Assembly (NCBI RefSeq): GCF_010122465.1
Contig: NZ_WLZY01000002.1
Coordinates: forward strand, 769,983-833,982
Length of the DNA: 64,000 nt
Reading direction: 5' to 3'
Source of the DNA: Phytoactinopolyspora mesophila
Lineage (GTDB): Bacteria > Actinomycetota > Actinomycetes > Jiangellales > Jiangellaceae
Positions 1-8,698 of this stretch are shown piece by piece. The notes beneath the pieces are model-generated. The model had not been told where the DNA came from. It worked only from the letters and a program-made list of their open reading frames with translations, and did not search any database. Position 1 is the first letter of the stretch. Every line of letters starts with the position of its first letter. A program made the translations under genes and the position numbers.

Positions 1-663
1 GACGCTGGCCCGTACCTCGTTTCCACCGCAGCGATCGCCGTCGAGAACACTCACAATTTCGGCGGCGGGTCCGTTCAACCGCTCGCTGACCTGCGAGCGC
101 TCCGAGCGCTGGTGAGCGGCACCGGCGTCCGGCTGCATCTCGACGGCGCCCGCTTGTTCAACGCCCAGGCGGCAACCGGCGTCTCGGTCAAGGAGATCTC
201 CGCACCGTTCGATACCGTCTCCATCTGCCTGTCCAAGGGGCTTGGTGCACCCGTGGGGTCGGTGCTGGCCGGGCCGGCCGACGCGATCGCTGAGGCGCGC
301 TTGCGGCGCAAGCGGCTGGGCGGAGGCTGGCGGCAGGCCGGAGTGCTTGCGGCGGCCGGCCGGTACGCACTCGACCATCACGTCGAGCGGCTGCATGAGG
401 ATCACGCGCATGCGCGGCTCATTGCCGAGCTGGTGGCGGACGCCGACAATGCCGTGGTCGATCCCGCCGGCGTCGAGACGAACATCATCGTGCTGAACGT
501 GGGGGAGTCTGCGCAGCGGCTGGTTGCCGAGGCTCGCGCGGCCGGCGTGTTGACCGGCATGGTGGGCCCCGGGCTGGTCCGGCTGATCACGCATCTCGAC
601 GTGAACACTGCCCAGGCCCGCAAGGCCGGCGAGATCCTGGCAGATTTGATCCGCACCCCCTGA
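1..663 (+). CDS. Threonine aldolase (beta-eliminating lyase family), 3' part
   Basis: The window opens inside this gene, so the N-terminus is missing; 220 codons remain before TGA at 661-663. The product is a PLP-dependent aldolase of the threonine aldolase type, which cleaves L-threonine or L-allo-threonine to glycine and acetaldehyde in the cytoplasm. Family motifs visible are VENTHN (bases 40-57), HLDGARLFNA (136-165) and CLSKGLGAPVGS, whose lysine codon at 235-237 is the expected Schiff-base residue. The small C-terminal domain ends with a LITHLDV strand. Another fold-type I lyase is possible, but the motif set fits threonine aldolase well. An inverted repeat (676-774) follows the stop. 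Confidence 0.88.
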   Translation, partial: DAGPYLVSTAAIAVENTHNFGGGSVQPLADLRALRALVSGTGVRLHLDGARLFNAQAATGVSVKEISAPFDTVSICLSKGLGAPVGSVLAGPADAIAEARLRRKRLGGGWRQAGVLAAAGRYALDHHVERLHEDHAHARLIAELVADADNAVVDPAGVETNIIVLNVGESAQRLVAEARAAGVLTGMVGPGLVRLITHLDVNTAQARKAGEILADLIRTP

Positions 664-675
664 TTCCACACGCCG

Positions 676-774
676 CTCCCGGTGATCGTCAGTGCGTTGT
701 GGTTGCTATGCGGTCCGATTCGCCCCGGTTTAGCGCCACCGTGACGACCACAGCGCACTGACGATCACCGGGAG
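676..774. repeat. Family A inverted repeat, copy 1 (99 bp)
   Basis: Two arms of about 30 bp flank a loop of roughly 40 bp. The left arm begins CTCCCGGTGATCGTCAGTG at 676 and the right arm ends with its reverse complement at 774; the inner part of the arms has two mismatches. Related copies lie at 35745-35818 and 43385-43450, with a half copy at 43355-43380. It follows the threonine aldolase stop and could terminate that transcript, but there is no T-run. Confidence 0.85.
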
Positions 775-852
775 TGGGTGCGGGGAAGTCCGTTATTTGA
801 GATGTCCTGTATCAGCTATTGACCCCCCAAGGGGGACTCGCGCAAAGTAATA

Positions 853-884
853 CCCACTGAGTCTGTAGGAATAGTGGGAAGAGG
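853..884 (+). promoter_or_regulatory. Hairpin and ribosome binding site before the TauE/SafE gene
   Basis: CCCACT (853-858) pairs with AGTGGG (873-878), and the second arm runs into the purine-rich ribosome binding site GGAAGAGG (877-884), five bases before the TTG start at 890. The overlap would let the hairpin mask translation, or the repeat could be a protein operator. A TTGACC at 819-824 and a TAATAC at 848-853 resemble promoter boxes but are 23 bp apart, which is too far for a normal promoter. Confidence 0.3.
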
Positions 885-889
885 TCGAC

Positions 890-1786
890 TTGCAGATCCT
901 CGTCATGCTGGGCCTGGTGGGCTTCGGCGCCCAGATGGTCGACGGAAGCCTCGGGATGGGATTCGGCGCAACCTCGACGACACTATTGCTGGCCATGGGC
1001 ACATCCCCGGCGTTGGCATCGGCCACGGTGCACCTGACCCAAATCGGCACGACGCTGGCCTCTGGGCTTTCGCACTGGCGATTCGGCAATCTTGACTGGC
1101 GGGTGGTGCGCCGGATCGGTATACCCGGTGGGATCGGCGCGTTTGTCGGCGCCACGTTCCTATCCAGCCTGTCGACCGCCGCCGCCACCCCGTTGATGGC
1201 CGGTGTGCTGTTCGTTCTCGGTCTCTACATCCTGATCCGTTTCACCGCGGCCGGCGTCCCGGTGGCCAACCTCGGCAAGCCGCTCAGGAACAGATTCCTG
1301 GCTCCGCTGGGCCTTGTGGCGGGTTTCGTCAACGCGACCGCAGGCGGAGGATGGGGCCCGATCAGCACGTCGACGTTGCTCGCCAGCGGCCGGATCGAGC
1401 CTCGCAAGGTGGTCGGCTCGGTGGGTACCAGCGAGTTCATGGTGGCCACGAGCGCCAGTGCCGGCTTCCTTCTTGGCCTCGGGTTTTCTGGCGTCGAGTT
1501 CAGCTGGGTCGCCTTGATGCTGGTTGGCGGAGTGACCGCGGCGCCCATCGCGGCGTGGCTGGTCCGCCACATCCCGCCGCGGATCCTGGGCTCGGCTGTG
1601 GGTGGGCTCATTGTCCTGCTGAACTCGCGCACGCTCTTGTCCGAGCATGCGTTCGACGCCTCGAGCGACGTCCGCAGCTCGGTGTACGTAGTGGTGATGG
1701 TCGTGTGGGCAGCCGCTGTGGTTCATGTAGTCCGGGTGCATCGCCGGCAACTCGGGCAAGAGTTGGTGGGTACGGGGTCCCGCTGA
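890..1786 (+). CDS. TauE/SafE-family membrane transporter (sulfite/organosulfonate exporter type)
   Basis: 298 residues with about eight hydrophobic helices and two related halves, as in the TauE/SafE (formerly DUF81) family of anion exporters and importers at the cytoplasmic membrane. Typical signatures are the glycine-rich first helix (GFGAQMVDGSLGMGFG) and its counterpart in the second half (NATAGGGWGP near residue 148). The TTG at 890 is chosen because GGAAGAGG ends five bases upstream. The exact substrate cannot be told from sequence; sulfite, sulfoacetate or taurine-related anions are known for the family. No sulfur-metabolism gene is adjacent, so the physiological role is inferred only from family membership. 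Confidence 0.82.
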   Translation: MQILVMLGLVGFGAQMVDGSLGMGFGATSTTLLLAMGTSPALASATVHLTQIGTTLASGLSHWRFGNLDWRVVRRIGIPGGIGAFVGATFLSSLSTAAATPLMAGVLFVLGLYILIRFTAAGVPVANLGKPLRNRFLAPLGLVAGFVNATAGGGWGPISTSTLLASGRIEPRKVVGSVGTSEFMVATSASAGFLLGLGFSGVEFSWVALMLVGGVTAAPIAAWLVRHIPPRILGSAVGGLIVLLNSRTLLSEHAFDASSDVRSSVYVVVMVVWAAAVVHVVRVHRRQLGQELVGTGSR

Positions 1787-1841
1787 GGCGGCGCCGTTTC
1801 GGTTCCGTCCAGCCTCTCGAGTCCTATCGGACGACGAGTGC

Positions 1842-2900
1842 TCAGAACGGGGCTGGGGTCGCCACTTCGGCGTTGCGTCGGTCCATGACCGGCGCGAGCC
1901 TTCGGATTGCCGAGGCCAGTTCGCGGATGTCCGCGCCACCGAGCGCCTGCGGGCCGTCGCACAGCGCCGATTCGGGGTCGGGGTGAACATCGATGAGGAT
2001 GCCATCGGCGCCCGCTGCCAGCGCCGCGCGTGACAACGGAAGCACTAGATCACGACGGCCGCTGGCATGCGCGGGGTCGACGATGATCGGCAGGTGCGAC
2101 AGGCTTTGCACCATCGGGACAGCCGAGATGTCCAGGGTGGCCGGTGTTGCGGGCTCGAACGTGCGGATGCCGCGCTCACACAGGACGATGTCGAGGTTGC
2201 CGCGCTGTGCGATGTACTCGGCGGCCATCAGCCATTCTTCGATAGTTGCCTGTATGCCGCGTTTGAGCAGCACGGGCTTCGGGAGCCGGCCGACGGCGTC
2301 CAGGAGAGCATAGTTCTGCATGTTGCGGGCCCCGACCTGGAGCATGTCGGCATAACCGGCAACCAGTTCGACGTCGCCGACCTCGGTGACCTCGGTGACA
2401 ACAGGCAGGCCGGTGGCGTGGCCGGCCTCTGCCAGGATCTGCAATCCGGCTTCGCCCAGACCTTCGAACGCCAGCGTAGAGGAGTGGCGCCGGAACGCAC
2501 CGCCACGTAACAGTGTGGCACCGGCGGCCCGAGCCATCTCGGCGGCCTCGAACGTCTGCTCGAGCGATTCCACCGCGCATGGACCCGCTAGCAGCGTGAA
2601 GACACCAGGGCCGATCGGCACCCCGGGCCGGGTGTCGGTTCGGCCGACGAACACGGTGCTGCGCCCAGGAGGTCGGGCCAGCCCGACCAGCTTGTACGGC
2701 GTCGAGACCCGGATCACGTCGGCCACCCCTGCCATTCGGCGCAGATTGAGAGCGCGGAATCGGTCGACGTCGCCGACGAGGCCGATGATGGTGCGATGCA
2801 CGCCGCGGCTGACGAAGGCTTCCCCGCCCGTCTGGCGTACTCGCGAGATGACCGCTTCGATGTGCGCATCGGTTGCATCGGGTGTCATCACGACAACCAT
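1842..2900 (-). CDS. 3-deoxy-7-phosphoheptulonate (DAHP) synthase, type I-beta
   Basis: Catalyses condensation of phosphoenolpyruvate and erythrose 4-phosphate, the first shikimate-pathway step. Residues ~1-70 form the N-terminal ferredoxin-like regulatory domain of the AroF/AroA(beta) group; the barrel follows with AGPCAVES, LRGGAFRRHSS, LQVGARNMQN, KPVLLKRG, CERGIRTFE, IIVDPAHASGRRD and ILIDVHPDP. The start is set at the ATG at 2900 (352 residues), because AAGGAG on the minus strand (complement of 2909-2914) lies eight bases before it; a longer frame beginning at 2924 would swallow this ribosome binding site. The linkage of a DAHP synthase with a PknL-like kinase and endonuclease IV recurs in actinobacteria. 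It is convergent with the TauE/SafE gene. Confidence 0.93.
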   Translation of the reverse strand: MVVVMTPDATDAHIEAVISRVRQTGGEAFVSRGVHRTIIGLVGDVDRFRALNLRRMAGVADVIRVSTPYKLVGLARPPGRSTVFVGRTDTRPGVPIGPGVFTLLAGPCAVESLEQTFEAAEMARAAGATLLRGGAFRRHSSTLAFEGLGEAGLQILAEAGHATGLPVVTEVTEVGDVELVAGYADMLQVGARNMQNYALLDAVGRLPKPVLLKRGIQATIEEWLMAAEYIAQRGNLDIVLCERGIRTFEPATPATLDISAVPMVQSLSHLPIIVDPAHASGRRDLVLPLSRAALAAGADGILIDVHPDPESALCDGPQALGGADIRELASAIRRLAPVMDRRNAEVATPAPF

Positions 2901-3171
2901 CTCCGGGACTCCTTCCGCCGACAACGACGGTAAAGCAGGTGATCCGTAAACCAGACCTCAAGTCCGGCCAGTAAGACGATTGGTCACAGCTCGGTCACTA
3001 TTGGTGTCAAGGGGGTGGAATGGGGTTCGGCTAGTGCGAGACACGGGCCGCTGACGTCGGTCGATCGGGTGTTCGTGAATTCTTCGTAGGTAACCGGCGC
3101 ATTGATACCGCCATGTGACCGAAAACCAGGATCTGTGGCGGTGGTGGTGCCGAAATGGCAAGCTGGGCGTC

Positions 3172-4230
3172 ATGAAGGTCGCCTCGATGACGACGCTCGT
3201 CGCGGTGGTGGGCGCCATGGCCATGGCCGCGTGCAGCTCGCCTGACGACACCGGGCCGGAGCCTGACAGCGCAACCATCGAGCCGGGGCCTCCCGTCGAC
3301 ACCGAGCCGGCCGAGGATCCGGAGGCGCCTTGGGTTCGGCTCGACGCCGCGCCGTCCAGCCGAACGGAGGTTGCGGCAGCGACCCTGGGAACCCAGATCT
3401 ACGTCGTCGGGGGGTTCGGCCCGGACGGTTCCACGGTGTCCACCGTGGAGATCCTCGACACTGAAACCGGTGAGTGGTCCGAAGGCCCGGAGTTGCCGGT
3501 CGGGCTCAACCACGCCATGGCGGTGTCAGCCGCCGGCACTATTTTCGTCATCGGAGGATACGGCGGGTTTGTGACCGACATCAGCATGGAGGTATACCGG
3601 CTTGAGGACGACACGTGGCAGGCGATGGCCCCGATGCCGGAAGGTCGCGCGGCAGCCGCGGTCGCCGCGGTAGACGACACCGTCTATGTCGCAGGCGGGA
3701 TGGGGGCCGATGAAGGACACAGCCACTCTCTCGTCGAAGACGACATGCTGGTGTACGACGCCGCGGCAGACACCTGGTCGACCACCACCGGCCTGCCGAC
3801 GCCGCGTGAGCATGTGGCCGGCGCGGCGGTCGACGGGCTCGTCTACGTGATGGGCGGGCGAGAGGGCGCGGAGAACCTCGACACCGCGGAGGTGTACGAC
3901 CCCGCGGCGGACACGTGGTCTTCGTTGGCTGCGATGCCCACCGCCCGTTCCGGCCTGGGCGTGGCCGCAGCCTGTGAACAGCACGTCATCGTCGTGGGTG
4001 GAGAGAGAATCATCGAGGGCGAGGCCGGCGTCTACGACGAAGTAGAAGCGTACGACGTCGAATCAGGCACCTGGCAAACGTTGCCGCCGTTGCCGACGGC
4101 CCGCCACGGACTCGGCGTGGAGGCGGTGGGCGCCGGGTTGTACGTGTTGTCCGGAGGACCGAGTCCGGGCATTGTGGTCAGTGCCGCCGCGGAGGTGCTT
4201 GACCTCTCTGATCTGGACGGTTGTTCCTGA
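3172..4230 (+). CDS. Secreted Kelch-repeat lipoprotein
   Basis: About 352 residues if started at ATG 3172; a longer in-frame start at 3115 would place a charged stretch before the signal peptide. The N-terminus has a lysine followed by a hydrophobic segment and the lipobox MAAC, so the mature protein should be a membrane-anchored lipoprotein. A low-complexity acidic Pro/Glu linker (residues ~25-55) precedes five to six Kelch repeats with repeated YVVGG/FVIGG/YVAGG/YVMGG motifs and paired W residues (ETGEW, DDTW, ADTW twice, SGTW), predicting a beta-propeller. Such propellers usually bind proteins or sugars; no catalytic function can be assigned. No operon partner is apparent. Confidence 0.8.
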   Translation: MKVASMTTLVAVVGAMAMAACSSPDDTGPEPDSATIEPGPPVDTEPAEDPEAPWVRLDAAPSSRTEVAAATLGTQIYVVGGFGPDGSTVSTVEILDTETGEWSEGPELPVGLNHAMAVSAAGTIFVIGGYGGFVTDISMEVYRLEDDTWQAMAPMPEGRAAAAVAAVDDTVYVAGGMGADEGHSHSLVEDDMLVYDAAADTWSTTTGLPTPREHVAGAAVDGLVYVMGGREGAENLDTAEVYDPAADTWSSLAAMPTARSGLGVAAACEQHVIVVGGERIIEGEAGVYDEVEAYDVESGTWQTLPPLPTARHGLGVEAVGAGLYVLSGGPSPGIVVSAAAEVLDLSDLDGCS

Positions 4231-4256
4231 CGCTTGCACGGAACGCCCCGGGAGCC

Positions 4257-5126
4257 TCACGGCGACGATCGCCGGAGGCTGCGCAGCAAAGCCATGTCCT
4301 CGCGGTAGGCCTCTGGACCGTCGGGGGTCTCCAGGACGACGGGAAGGCCCGCGACCGCGGGATGCCTGAGCAGTTCCCGGAAGGCCTCGGCACCGATGTG
4401 GCCGGCCCCGATGCGTTCGTGCCGGTCGCGGAACGCTCCACAGACGTCCTTCGAATCGTTCGCGTGCACAGCAGCGAGCCGGCCTGGGCCGGCCACTTCC
4501 ACGAGTGCGTCGAGGGTAGCCGTCATCCCGCCCGGAGTGGCCAGATCATGCCCGGCGGCGAAGAAATGACAGGTGTCGAAGCAGATCTTCGCCCGGGGAT
4601 GATAATCGAGCACGTCGAGGTACCGGCCTAGATCGTCGACGGTGGCGCACAACGACCGGCCCTGACCGGCAGTCGGCTCCAGCATCAGTGCGGGCGCGTC
4701 GTCATCCAGGGCATCGAGTACCGGAAGCAAGGCATCACGAACCTGTTTCATCGCGACGTCGTCACTGCCCTCGGCCACACACGAGCCGGTGTGGACGACG
4801 ACACCGGTCGCGCCGATCTCGTTCCCCCGCAGCAGCGCATGCTCGACGCTCACGCGCGAGCGCTCGTACGTTTCGGGCGTAGGGCTGCCCAGATTGATCA
4901 GGTACGGCGCGTGCACCAGCACCGGCATCGAAAGCTGGGCGGCGGCCTCGCGGAACGCGGCGTCGGTTTCGGGCACACCAGGTGTCCTGGCCCATCCTCG
5001 CGGATTCCCCAGGAAGACTTGAACGCTCTCCGCGCCCAGCTCGTGGGCCCGTATGGGCACGGTGGCGAGCTTTCCCGCGGCGGGGAGGTGGGTACCGACG
5101 AGAGGCGGGCTTGCGTTGGGCGGCAT
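4257..5126 (-). CDS. nfo: Deoxyribonuclease IV (AP endonuclease)
   Basis: 289-residue member of the endonuclease IV family, which incises abasic sites during base-excision repair using a trinuclear zinc centre. Metal-ligand motifs are present in order: LEPTAGQG, CFDTCHFFAAGHD, HANDSKD, DRHERIG and VLETPDG. The ATG at 5126 starts one base after the stop codon of the upstream kinase gene (stop 5128-5130), so the two are probably translated from one transcript. The length is typical for the family. A much longer frame extends upstream but overlaps the kinase gene and is not conserved-looking. Confidence 0.92.
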   Translation of the reverse strand: MPPNASPPLVGTHLPAAGKLATVPIRAHELGAESVQVFLGNPRGWARTPGVPETDAAFREAAAQLSMPVLVHAPYLINLGSPTPETYERSRVSVEHALLRGNEIGATGVVVHTGSCVAEGSDDVAMKQVRDALLPVLDALDDDAPALMLEPTAGQGRSLCATVDDLGRYLDVLDYHPRAKICFDTCHFFAAGHDLATPGGMTATLDALVEVAGPGRLAAVHANDSKDVCGAFRDRHERIGAGHIGAEAFRELLRHPAVAGLPVVLETPDGPEAYREDMALLRSLRRSSP

Positions 5127-5127
5127 G

Positions 5128-7329
5128 TCAGAACTGGATGATGTAGAGCGTGACGGTGGACCCCTCGGGAACCCTGGACCCGGGCTCAGGGCTCTGCGAC
5201 AGGACGCGCTGGCGCCGTAGGCGCCCGCCGTCTCCGAAGTCTGGCTCCACCTGGTACTCGAAACCGGCGTCCTCAAGGATCTTCGCCGCCTCGCGCACCC
5301 GTTCGCCGACGACGCTCGGCACCTCGACTTCGACTACTTCCGGGCCCTTGGAGACCACAAGCGAGATCGTGTCGTTCTCGAAACCGGTGCCGCTGGGCGG
5401 GTCCTGGGAAATCACCACGCCCGGCGCGACGCTCTCGGAGTGCTCTTCGTCCACGTCCACGTTGAACCCGGCATCCGCGAGCGCCTCGCGCGCATCTTCA
5501 GCCGGCTGGCCGGTGAAATCGGTGATGTCGATCGGTTCCGGGCCGAGGCTGATGGCGACGCTGACCTCGGTTTCCGGCCGGACCTCGTCGCCGGCATCGA
5601 TGTCCTGCGAGATCACCCGGCCTTCCTCGACCTCGCCGTGGTGGCGCTCGGTGAAGTCCGGGATGAGGTTGCGGTCGGTCAGCGCCGTTTCCGCCTGCTC
5701 CCTGGTCATGCCCTGCACGTCCGGCACCTCGTAGCGTTCCGGCCCTTGCGAGATAATCAACCTGATCGTGCCACCGCGGAGAATCTGCTCGCCCGGGCCC
5801 GGCTCGGTCTGCAGCACGAGTCCGGCCTCAACGCGCTCGGAGAACCCTTCGCCGTCGGCCGTGGCACTCAGACCGGCTTCTTCGGCAACCGTCATGGCCG
5901 CATCCGGCTCGAGGTTGAGCAGGGATGGCGTCGACGTCCAGCGGCCGGCGCCGAACCACCACGCACCGACCGTCACGGCCGCGGCGAGGACGAGTACGAG
6001 GATGAACATGACCGGCCCGCGCCAGCGACGGCGCTGCTGAGCCTGGGTGCGCCGGCCGGCTCTTCCAGCGCCCGCGTGTCCGGTCGACACGTCCGTGCCG
6101 GAGTTCTCGGCCGACTGGCCCGCATGGCTCGTGTCCGGCTGGGTGCTGATGACCCTGGTCCGATTCGGATTGGGGGGCGGCGGAGGGGGTGGCAGGGCCG
6201 GGGCCTCGTGGTAGAAGGCTGTCGCGACGTCTAGGGGGTTGCTGGCGTTTGTCTCGTCGCCGGCGGCAGCCGGTTCCGCCGCGCCAGGTGCCGCTGCGTC
6301 GTACCCGTGGTAGAACGAGTCGGCGAGTTCGATGGCGCCGGCCGCGGGGTCGTCGTCGGCCGTATCGCCCGCAGCGTGGCCCGCGGCCGGAGGTGGTGGC
6401 GGGACCTGGACGCCCTGCGGATCCGACATCAACGCCGGCGGTGTCTGCGACGCATGACGCGCACCCGGGGCCTCACCACTGGCGATGGCGGCCCGGGCCA
6501 GGCGCACCGCGGCGAGGAAACTGCCCGCGTCGGCGTAGCGAAGCTCTGGCCGTCGCGCCGTGGCCGTCCGGACGAGATCGTCGACAGCTGGCGGAACGTC
6601 GCTGACCACCTCCGACGGCGGCGGCACGTCCTCGTCGATGTGTGCGCGAACGATCACGAAGTCGGTCGGGCCCGAGTGCGGGGGCCGGCCGGTCAGCAGC
6701 TCGAAAAGCATGACGCCGGCCGCGTACACGTCGGAGCGCGGGGTGGCCCGTTCTCCGAGGGCTTGCTCAGGCGAGATGTAGTTCACGGTGCCGAGCAGCA
6801 GGCCGCGGGCCGTCGTGTTGCCCTGGCTGCGGGTGGCCCGGGCCAAGCCGAAGTCGGTGACCTTCACCCGGCCGTCATCGCTGATGAGCACGTTCTCCGG
6901 CTTGACGTCGCGGTGGACGATGTCGGCGTCATGAGCAGCGCGAAGCGCGGAAAGCACGGCTTCGTAGATCTCCAGGCAGAGATCGGCATCGAGCCGGCGA
7001 TACTCGCGCAGGACGTCCCGGAGCGTGCGGCCCTTGACGAACTCCATCGCCAGGAAGACGGCGCCCTCGTCCTCGCCCTGATCGAACACACTGACGATGT
7101 GCGGGTCGGATAATCGGGCGACCGACCTGGCCTCGCTGATGAACCGGCTGACGAACTCGTCGTCGGCGGCCAGCTCCGCGTGCATGACCTTCAGCGCCAC
7201 TACACGGTCCAGCCGGGTGTCCGTGCCGCGATATACCGTCGCCATTCCGCCGCGGGCAAGCAACGACTCGACGCGGTAGCGTCGGTCGAGAAGACGCCCT
7301 ACGGGTGCGTCGGAGACTGAGAGGTCCAC
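5128..7329 (-). CDS. Membrane Ser/Thr protein kinase with four PASTA domains (PknL/PknB type)
   Basis: 733 residues. The cytoplasmic kinase domain (about 18-285) has the glycine loop ARGGMATVY, invariant lysine 47 (ALKVMH), HRDVKPEN with catalytic Asp141, DFG at 159-161 and the YISPEQ segment. A disordered linker with Pro runs follows (285-430), then one transmembrane helix (about 438-460) and four extracellular PASTA domains up to the C-terminus, which in characterised kinases bind muropeptides or lipid II. The position next to a DAHP synthase gene matches the actinobacterial pknL locus, although the mycobacterial PknL lacks PASTA domains, so I leave the symbol blank. The gene is followed after one base by nfo. 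Confidence 0.93.
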   Translation of the reverse strand: MDLSVSDAPVGRLLDRRYRVESLLARGGMATVYRGTDTRLDRVVALKVMHAELAADDEFVSRFISEARSVARLSDPHIVSVFDQGEDEGAVFLAMEFVKGRTLRDVLREYRRLDADLCLEIYEAVLSALRAAHDADIVHRDVKPENVLISDDGRVKVTDFGLARATRSQGNTTARGLLLGTVNYISPEQALGERATPRSDVYAAGVMLFELLTGRPPHSGPTDFVIVRAHIDEDVPPPSEVVSDVPPAVDDLVRTATARRPELRYADAGSFLAAVRLARAAIASGEAPGARHASQTPPALMSDPQGVQVPPPPPAAGHAAGDTADDDPAAGAIELADSFYHGYDAAAPGAAEPAAAGDETNASNPLDVATAFYHEAPALPPPPPPPNPNRTRVISTQPDTSHAGQSAENSGTDVSTGHAGAGRAGRRTQAQQRRRWRGPVMFILVLVLAAAVTVGAWWFGAGRWTSTPSLLNLEPDAAMTVAEEAGLSATADGEGFSERVEAGLVLQTEPGPGEQILRGGTIRLIISQGPERYEVPDVQGMTREQAETALTDRNLIPDFTERHHGEVEEGRVISQDIDAGDEVRPETEVSVAISLGPEPIDITDFTGQPAEDAREALADAGFNVDVDEEHSESVAPGVVISQDPPSGTGFENDTISLVVSKGPEVVEVEVPSVVGERVREAAKILEDAGFEYQVEPDFGDGGRLRRQRVLSQSPEPGSRVPEGSTVTLYIIQF

Positions 7330-7493
7330 GACAAGGGAGTGTACGTACGTTGGCCGGCTGGTGGGTTGCCGACACCATGTCTGGCCGACAGTTCGGGAGG
7401 TTCGGTGCTTAAGGGACGATCATCTTGGCGCCGGGGGCGGGTTTCACCACCGGTTCTGGCATCTGAGCCGCAACCAGGCTATGGTCGCGGCCC

Positions 7494-7994
7494 GTGATTT
7501 CGGAAACCGGCAAGACAGTGCCGCCCTCGTCGTTCCCCGGCGACGACGGCTCGGCTGACCCGAGCCTGGCCGCGGCATTATCGGCATATGAAAGCGGAGA
7601 AGGCGGACCAGCCGACGTGCTGGCCGCCCTGGCAGGTGGGCGTGTGCTGGTTCCGGTGGTGGCTTCGGCCGACGAGATGGGCGACGACGTCGCCGTCCCC
7701 ACCGGTGCGGTGCGCGGTGAGAAGTCATCCAGCATGGCAACGGTCAGCATGATCGGCCGCGACGGCCGGCGCGGTTTGCTGGTCTTCACGTCGCTGGAGA
7801 GTCTGCACCGGTGGAATCCAGACGCGCGTCCGGTGCCGGTACCTACCCGGGCGGCGGCTGAGGCGGCGCTGGCAGACGGCGCCGACGCGCTCGTCATCGA
7901 CGTGGCCGGGCCCGTCCTGTTCTCGGTGGACGCGACCGGCTTGCGGGCGCTGGCTTCGGGCTGGCGCTCCGTCGCAGCATGGGGCGGTGATTGA
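7494..7994 (+). CDS. SseB-family protein
   Basis: 166 residues resembling the SseB N-terminal domain family: an acidic start, the ALAGGRVLVPVVA strand, GLLVFTSLESLHRW and PVPVPTRAAAEAALADGADALVIDVAGP. The function of these cytoplasmic proteins in actinobacteria is unknown. The GTG at 7494 is preceded by TATGGT at 7480-7485 and by no clear ribosome binding site, so translation may start at or near the transcript end. It is divergent from the kinase gene and sits upstream of the DUF1844/infC region, a gene neighbourhood also known from Streptomyces. Confidence 0.72.
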   Translation: MISETGKTVPPSSFPGDDGSADPSLAAALSAYESGEGGPADVLAALAGGRVLVPVVASADEMGDDVAVPTGAVRGEKSSSMATVSMIGRDGRRGLLVFTSLESLHRWNPDARPVPVPTRAAAEAALADGADALVIDVAGPVLFSVDATGLRALASGWRSVAAWGGD

Positions 7995-8028
7995 CGCCGG
8001 CCGCGCCCGGTGGACAAAGGTGCCGACG

Positions 8029-8421
8029 TCAGCCGTAGACAGGTCCGGTGAACTTCTCGCCGGGGCCTTCGCCGGCGGCGTCCGGGATCAGCGACGCCTC
8101 GCGGAAGGCGAGCTGCAGACTCTTGAGGCCGTCTCGCAACGGCGCGGCATGGTGATGTCCCAGGTGCGGGGCGGCAGCGGTGAGCAGGCCGGCGAGCGCA
8201 TCGATCAGCGTGCGCGCCTCGTCCAGATCGCGGTGTTCGGGCAGGTCATCGGCGAGGCCGAGGTGAACGGCCGAAGCGCTCAGCAAGTGCACCGCGGCGG
8301 TCGAAACGACCTCGACGGCCGGAACCTCGGCGATGTCACGGCCGGCCTCGTCGGCGAGCTGCTCTTGGGTCCTGGGGGACTCGTCGGGTGGTCCGGAGCC
8401 GGAATGGGATCTGGTCGTCAC
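8029..8421 (-). CDS. DUF1844 domain protein
   Basis: 130 residues, with a disordered acidic N-terminus (1-35) and a helical domain (PAVEVVSTAAVHLLSASAVH... EARTLIDALAGLLTAA) matching the DUF1844 family, which has no established function. The family is commonly found immediately upstream of infC in actinobacteria, and here it is divergent from infC; the ~280 bp between the two starts holds the infC leader. Nothing in the protein suggests catalysis: it lacks Cys and has no nucleotide-binding motif. Likely cytoplasmic and small enough to be an accessory or regulatory factor. Confidence 0.75.
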   Translation of the reverse strand: MTTRSHSGSGPPDESPRTQEQLADEAGRDIAEVPAVEVVSTAAVHLLSASAVHLGLADDLPEHRDLDEARTLIDALAGLLTAAAPHLGHHHAAPLRDGLKSLQLAFREASLIPDAAGEGPGEKFTGPVYG

Positions 8422-8484
8422 TCGTGCTACTCTGTCACACTGACCGGTTCACCCGAACGAGGCCTTCATCGCGAGTCCTCGGCA

Positions 8485-8640
8485 AGGTGGAACGCAAGCG
8501 GAGAACCTCCCACCCGCCATGGCCGTCCAGGCCATCGGGTTTCAGGTCTGGGCATTCAAGTAGTGCCCATAGTGGCGCCCGACGTGACTGCGTCGTCGTC
8601 ATGCCGGAGGCCTCCGCTGTGCGCAGTGGGGGCCATTTTT
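8485..8640 (+). ncRNA. Structured 5' leader of infC ending in an intrinsic terminator (attenuator candidate)
   Basis: The leader upstream of infC contains a series of hairpins. GGTGG (8486-8490) can pair with CCACC (8510-8514); ATGGCC (8519-8524) pairs with GGCCAT (8530-8535); TGGGCA (8549-8554) pairs with TGCCCA (8564-8569). The last hairpin has 11 paired positions (8609-8619 with 8624-8634, two of them G-U) around a TGCG loop, followed by ATTTTTCTT. A terminator here, about 60 bases before the infC start, implies that readthrough is controlled, as for the L20 leader of Firmicutes; the controlling ligand is not visible. Confidence 0.6.
8609..8640 (+). terminator. Intrinsic terminator inside the infC leader
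   Basis: GGCCTCCGCTG (8609-8619) and CAGTGGGGGCC (8624-8634) form an 11-position stem with a four-base loop (TGCG), followed directly by A and five T. The sequence just before it, CGGAGGCCTCCG (8606-8617), is itself self-complementary and would compete with the terminator stem. Confidence 0.7.
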
Positions 8641-8698
8641 CTTGGTCGTCGCCGCGCTACGTCAACCCAGTGGAACTCAGGCACCTCAGGAGGACGGC

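Noticed and set aside
819..853. Sigma-70-like promoter TTGACC...TAATAC
   Set aside because: The boxes are 23 bp apart, too far for a standard promoter.
5127..5276. Extended nfo reading frame reaching to 5276
   Set aside because: It overlaps the kinase gene in a shadow frame and precedes the family's normal start; ATG 5126 follows the kinase stop by one base.
8485..8515. Resemblance of GGTGGAAC in the infC leader to a T-box motif
   Set aside because: Only a few bases match; there is no specifier loop, and infC is not a typical T-box target.
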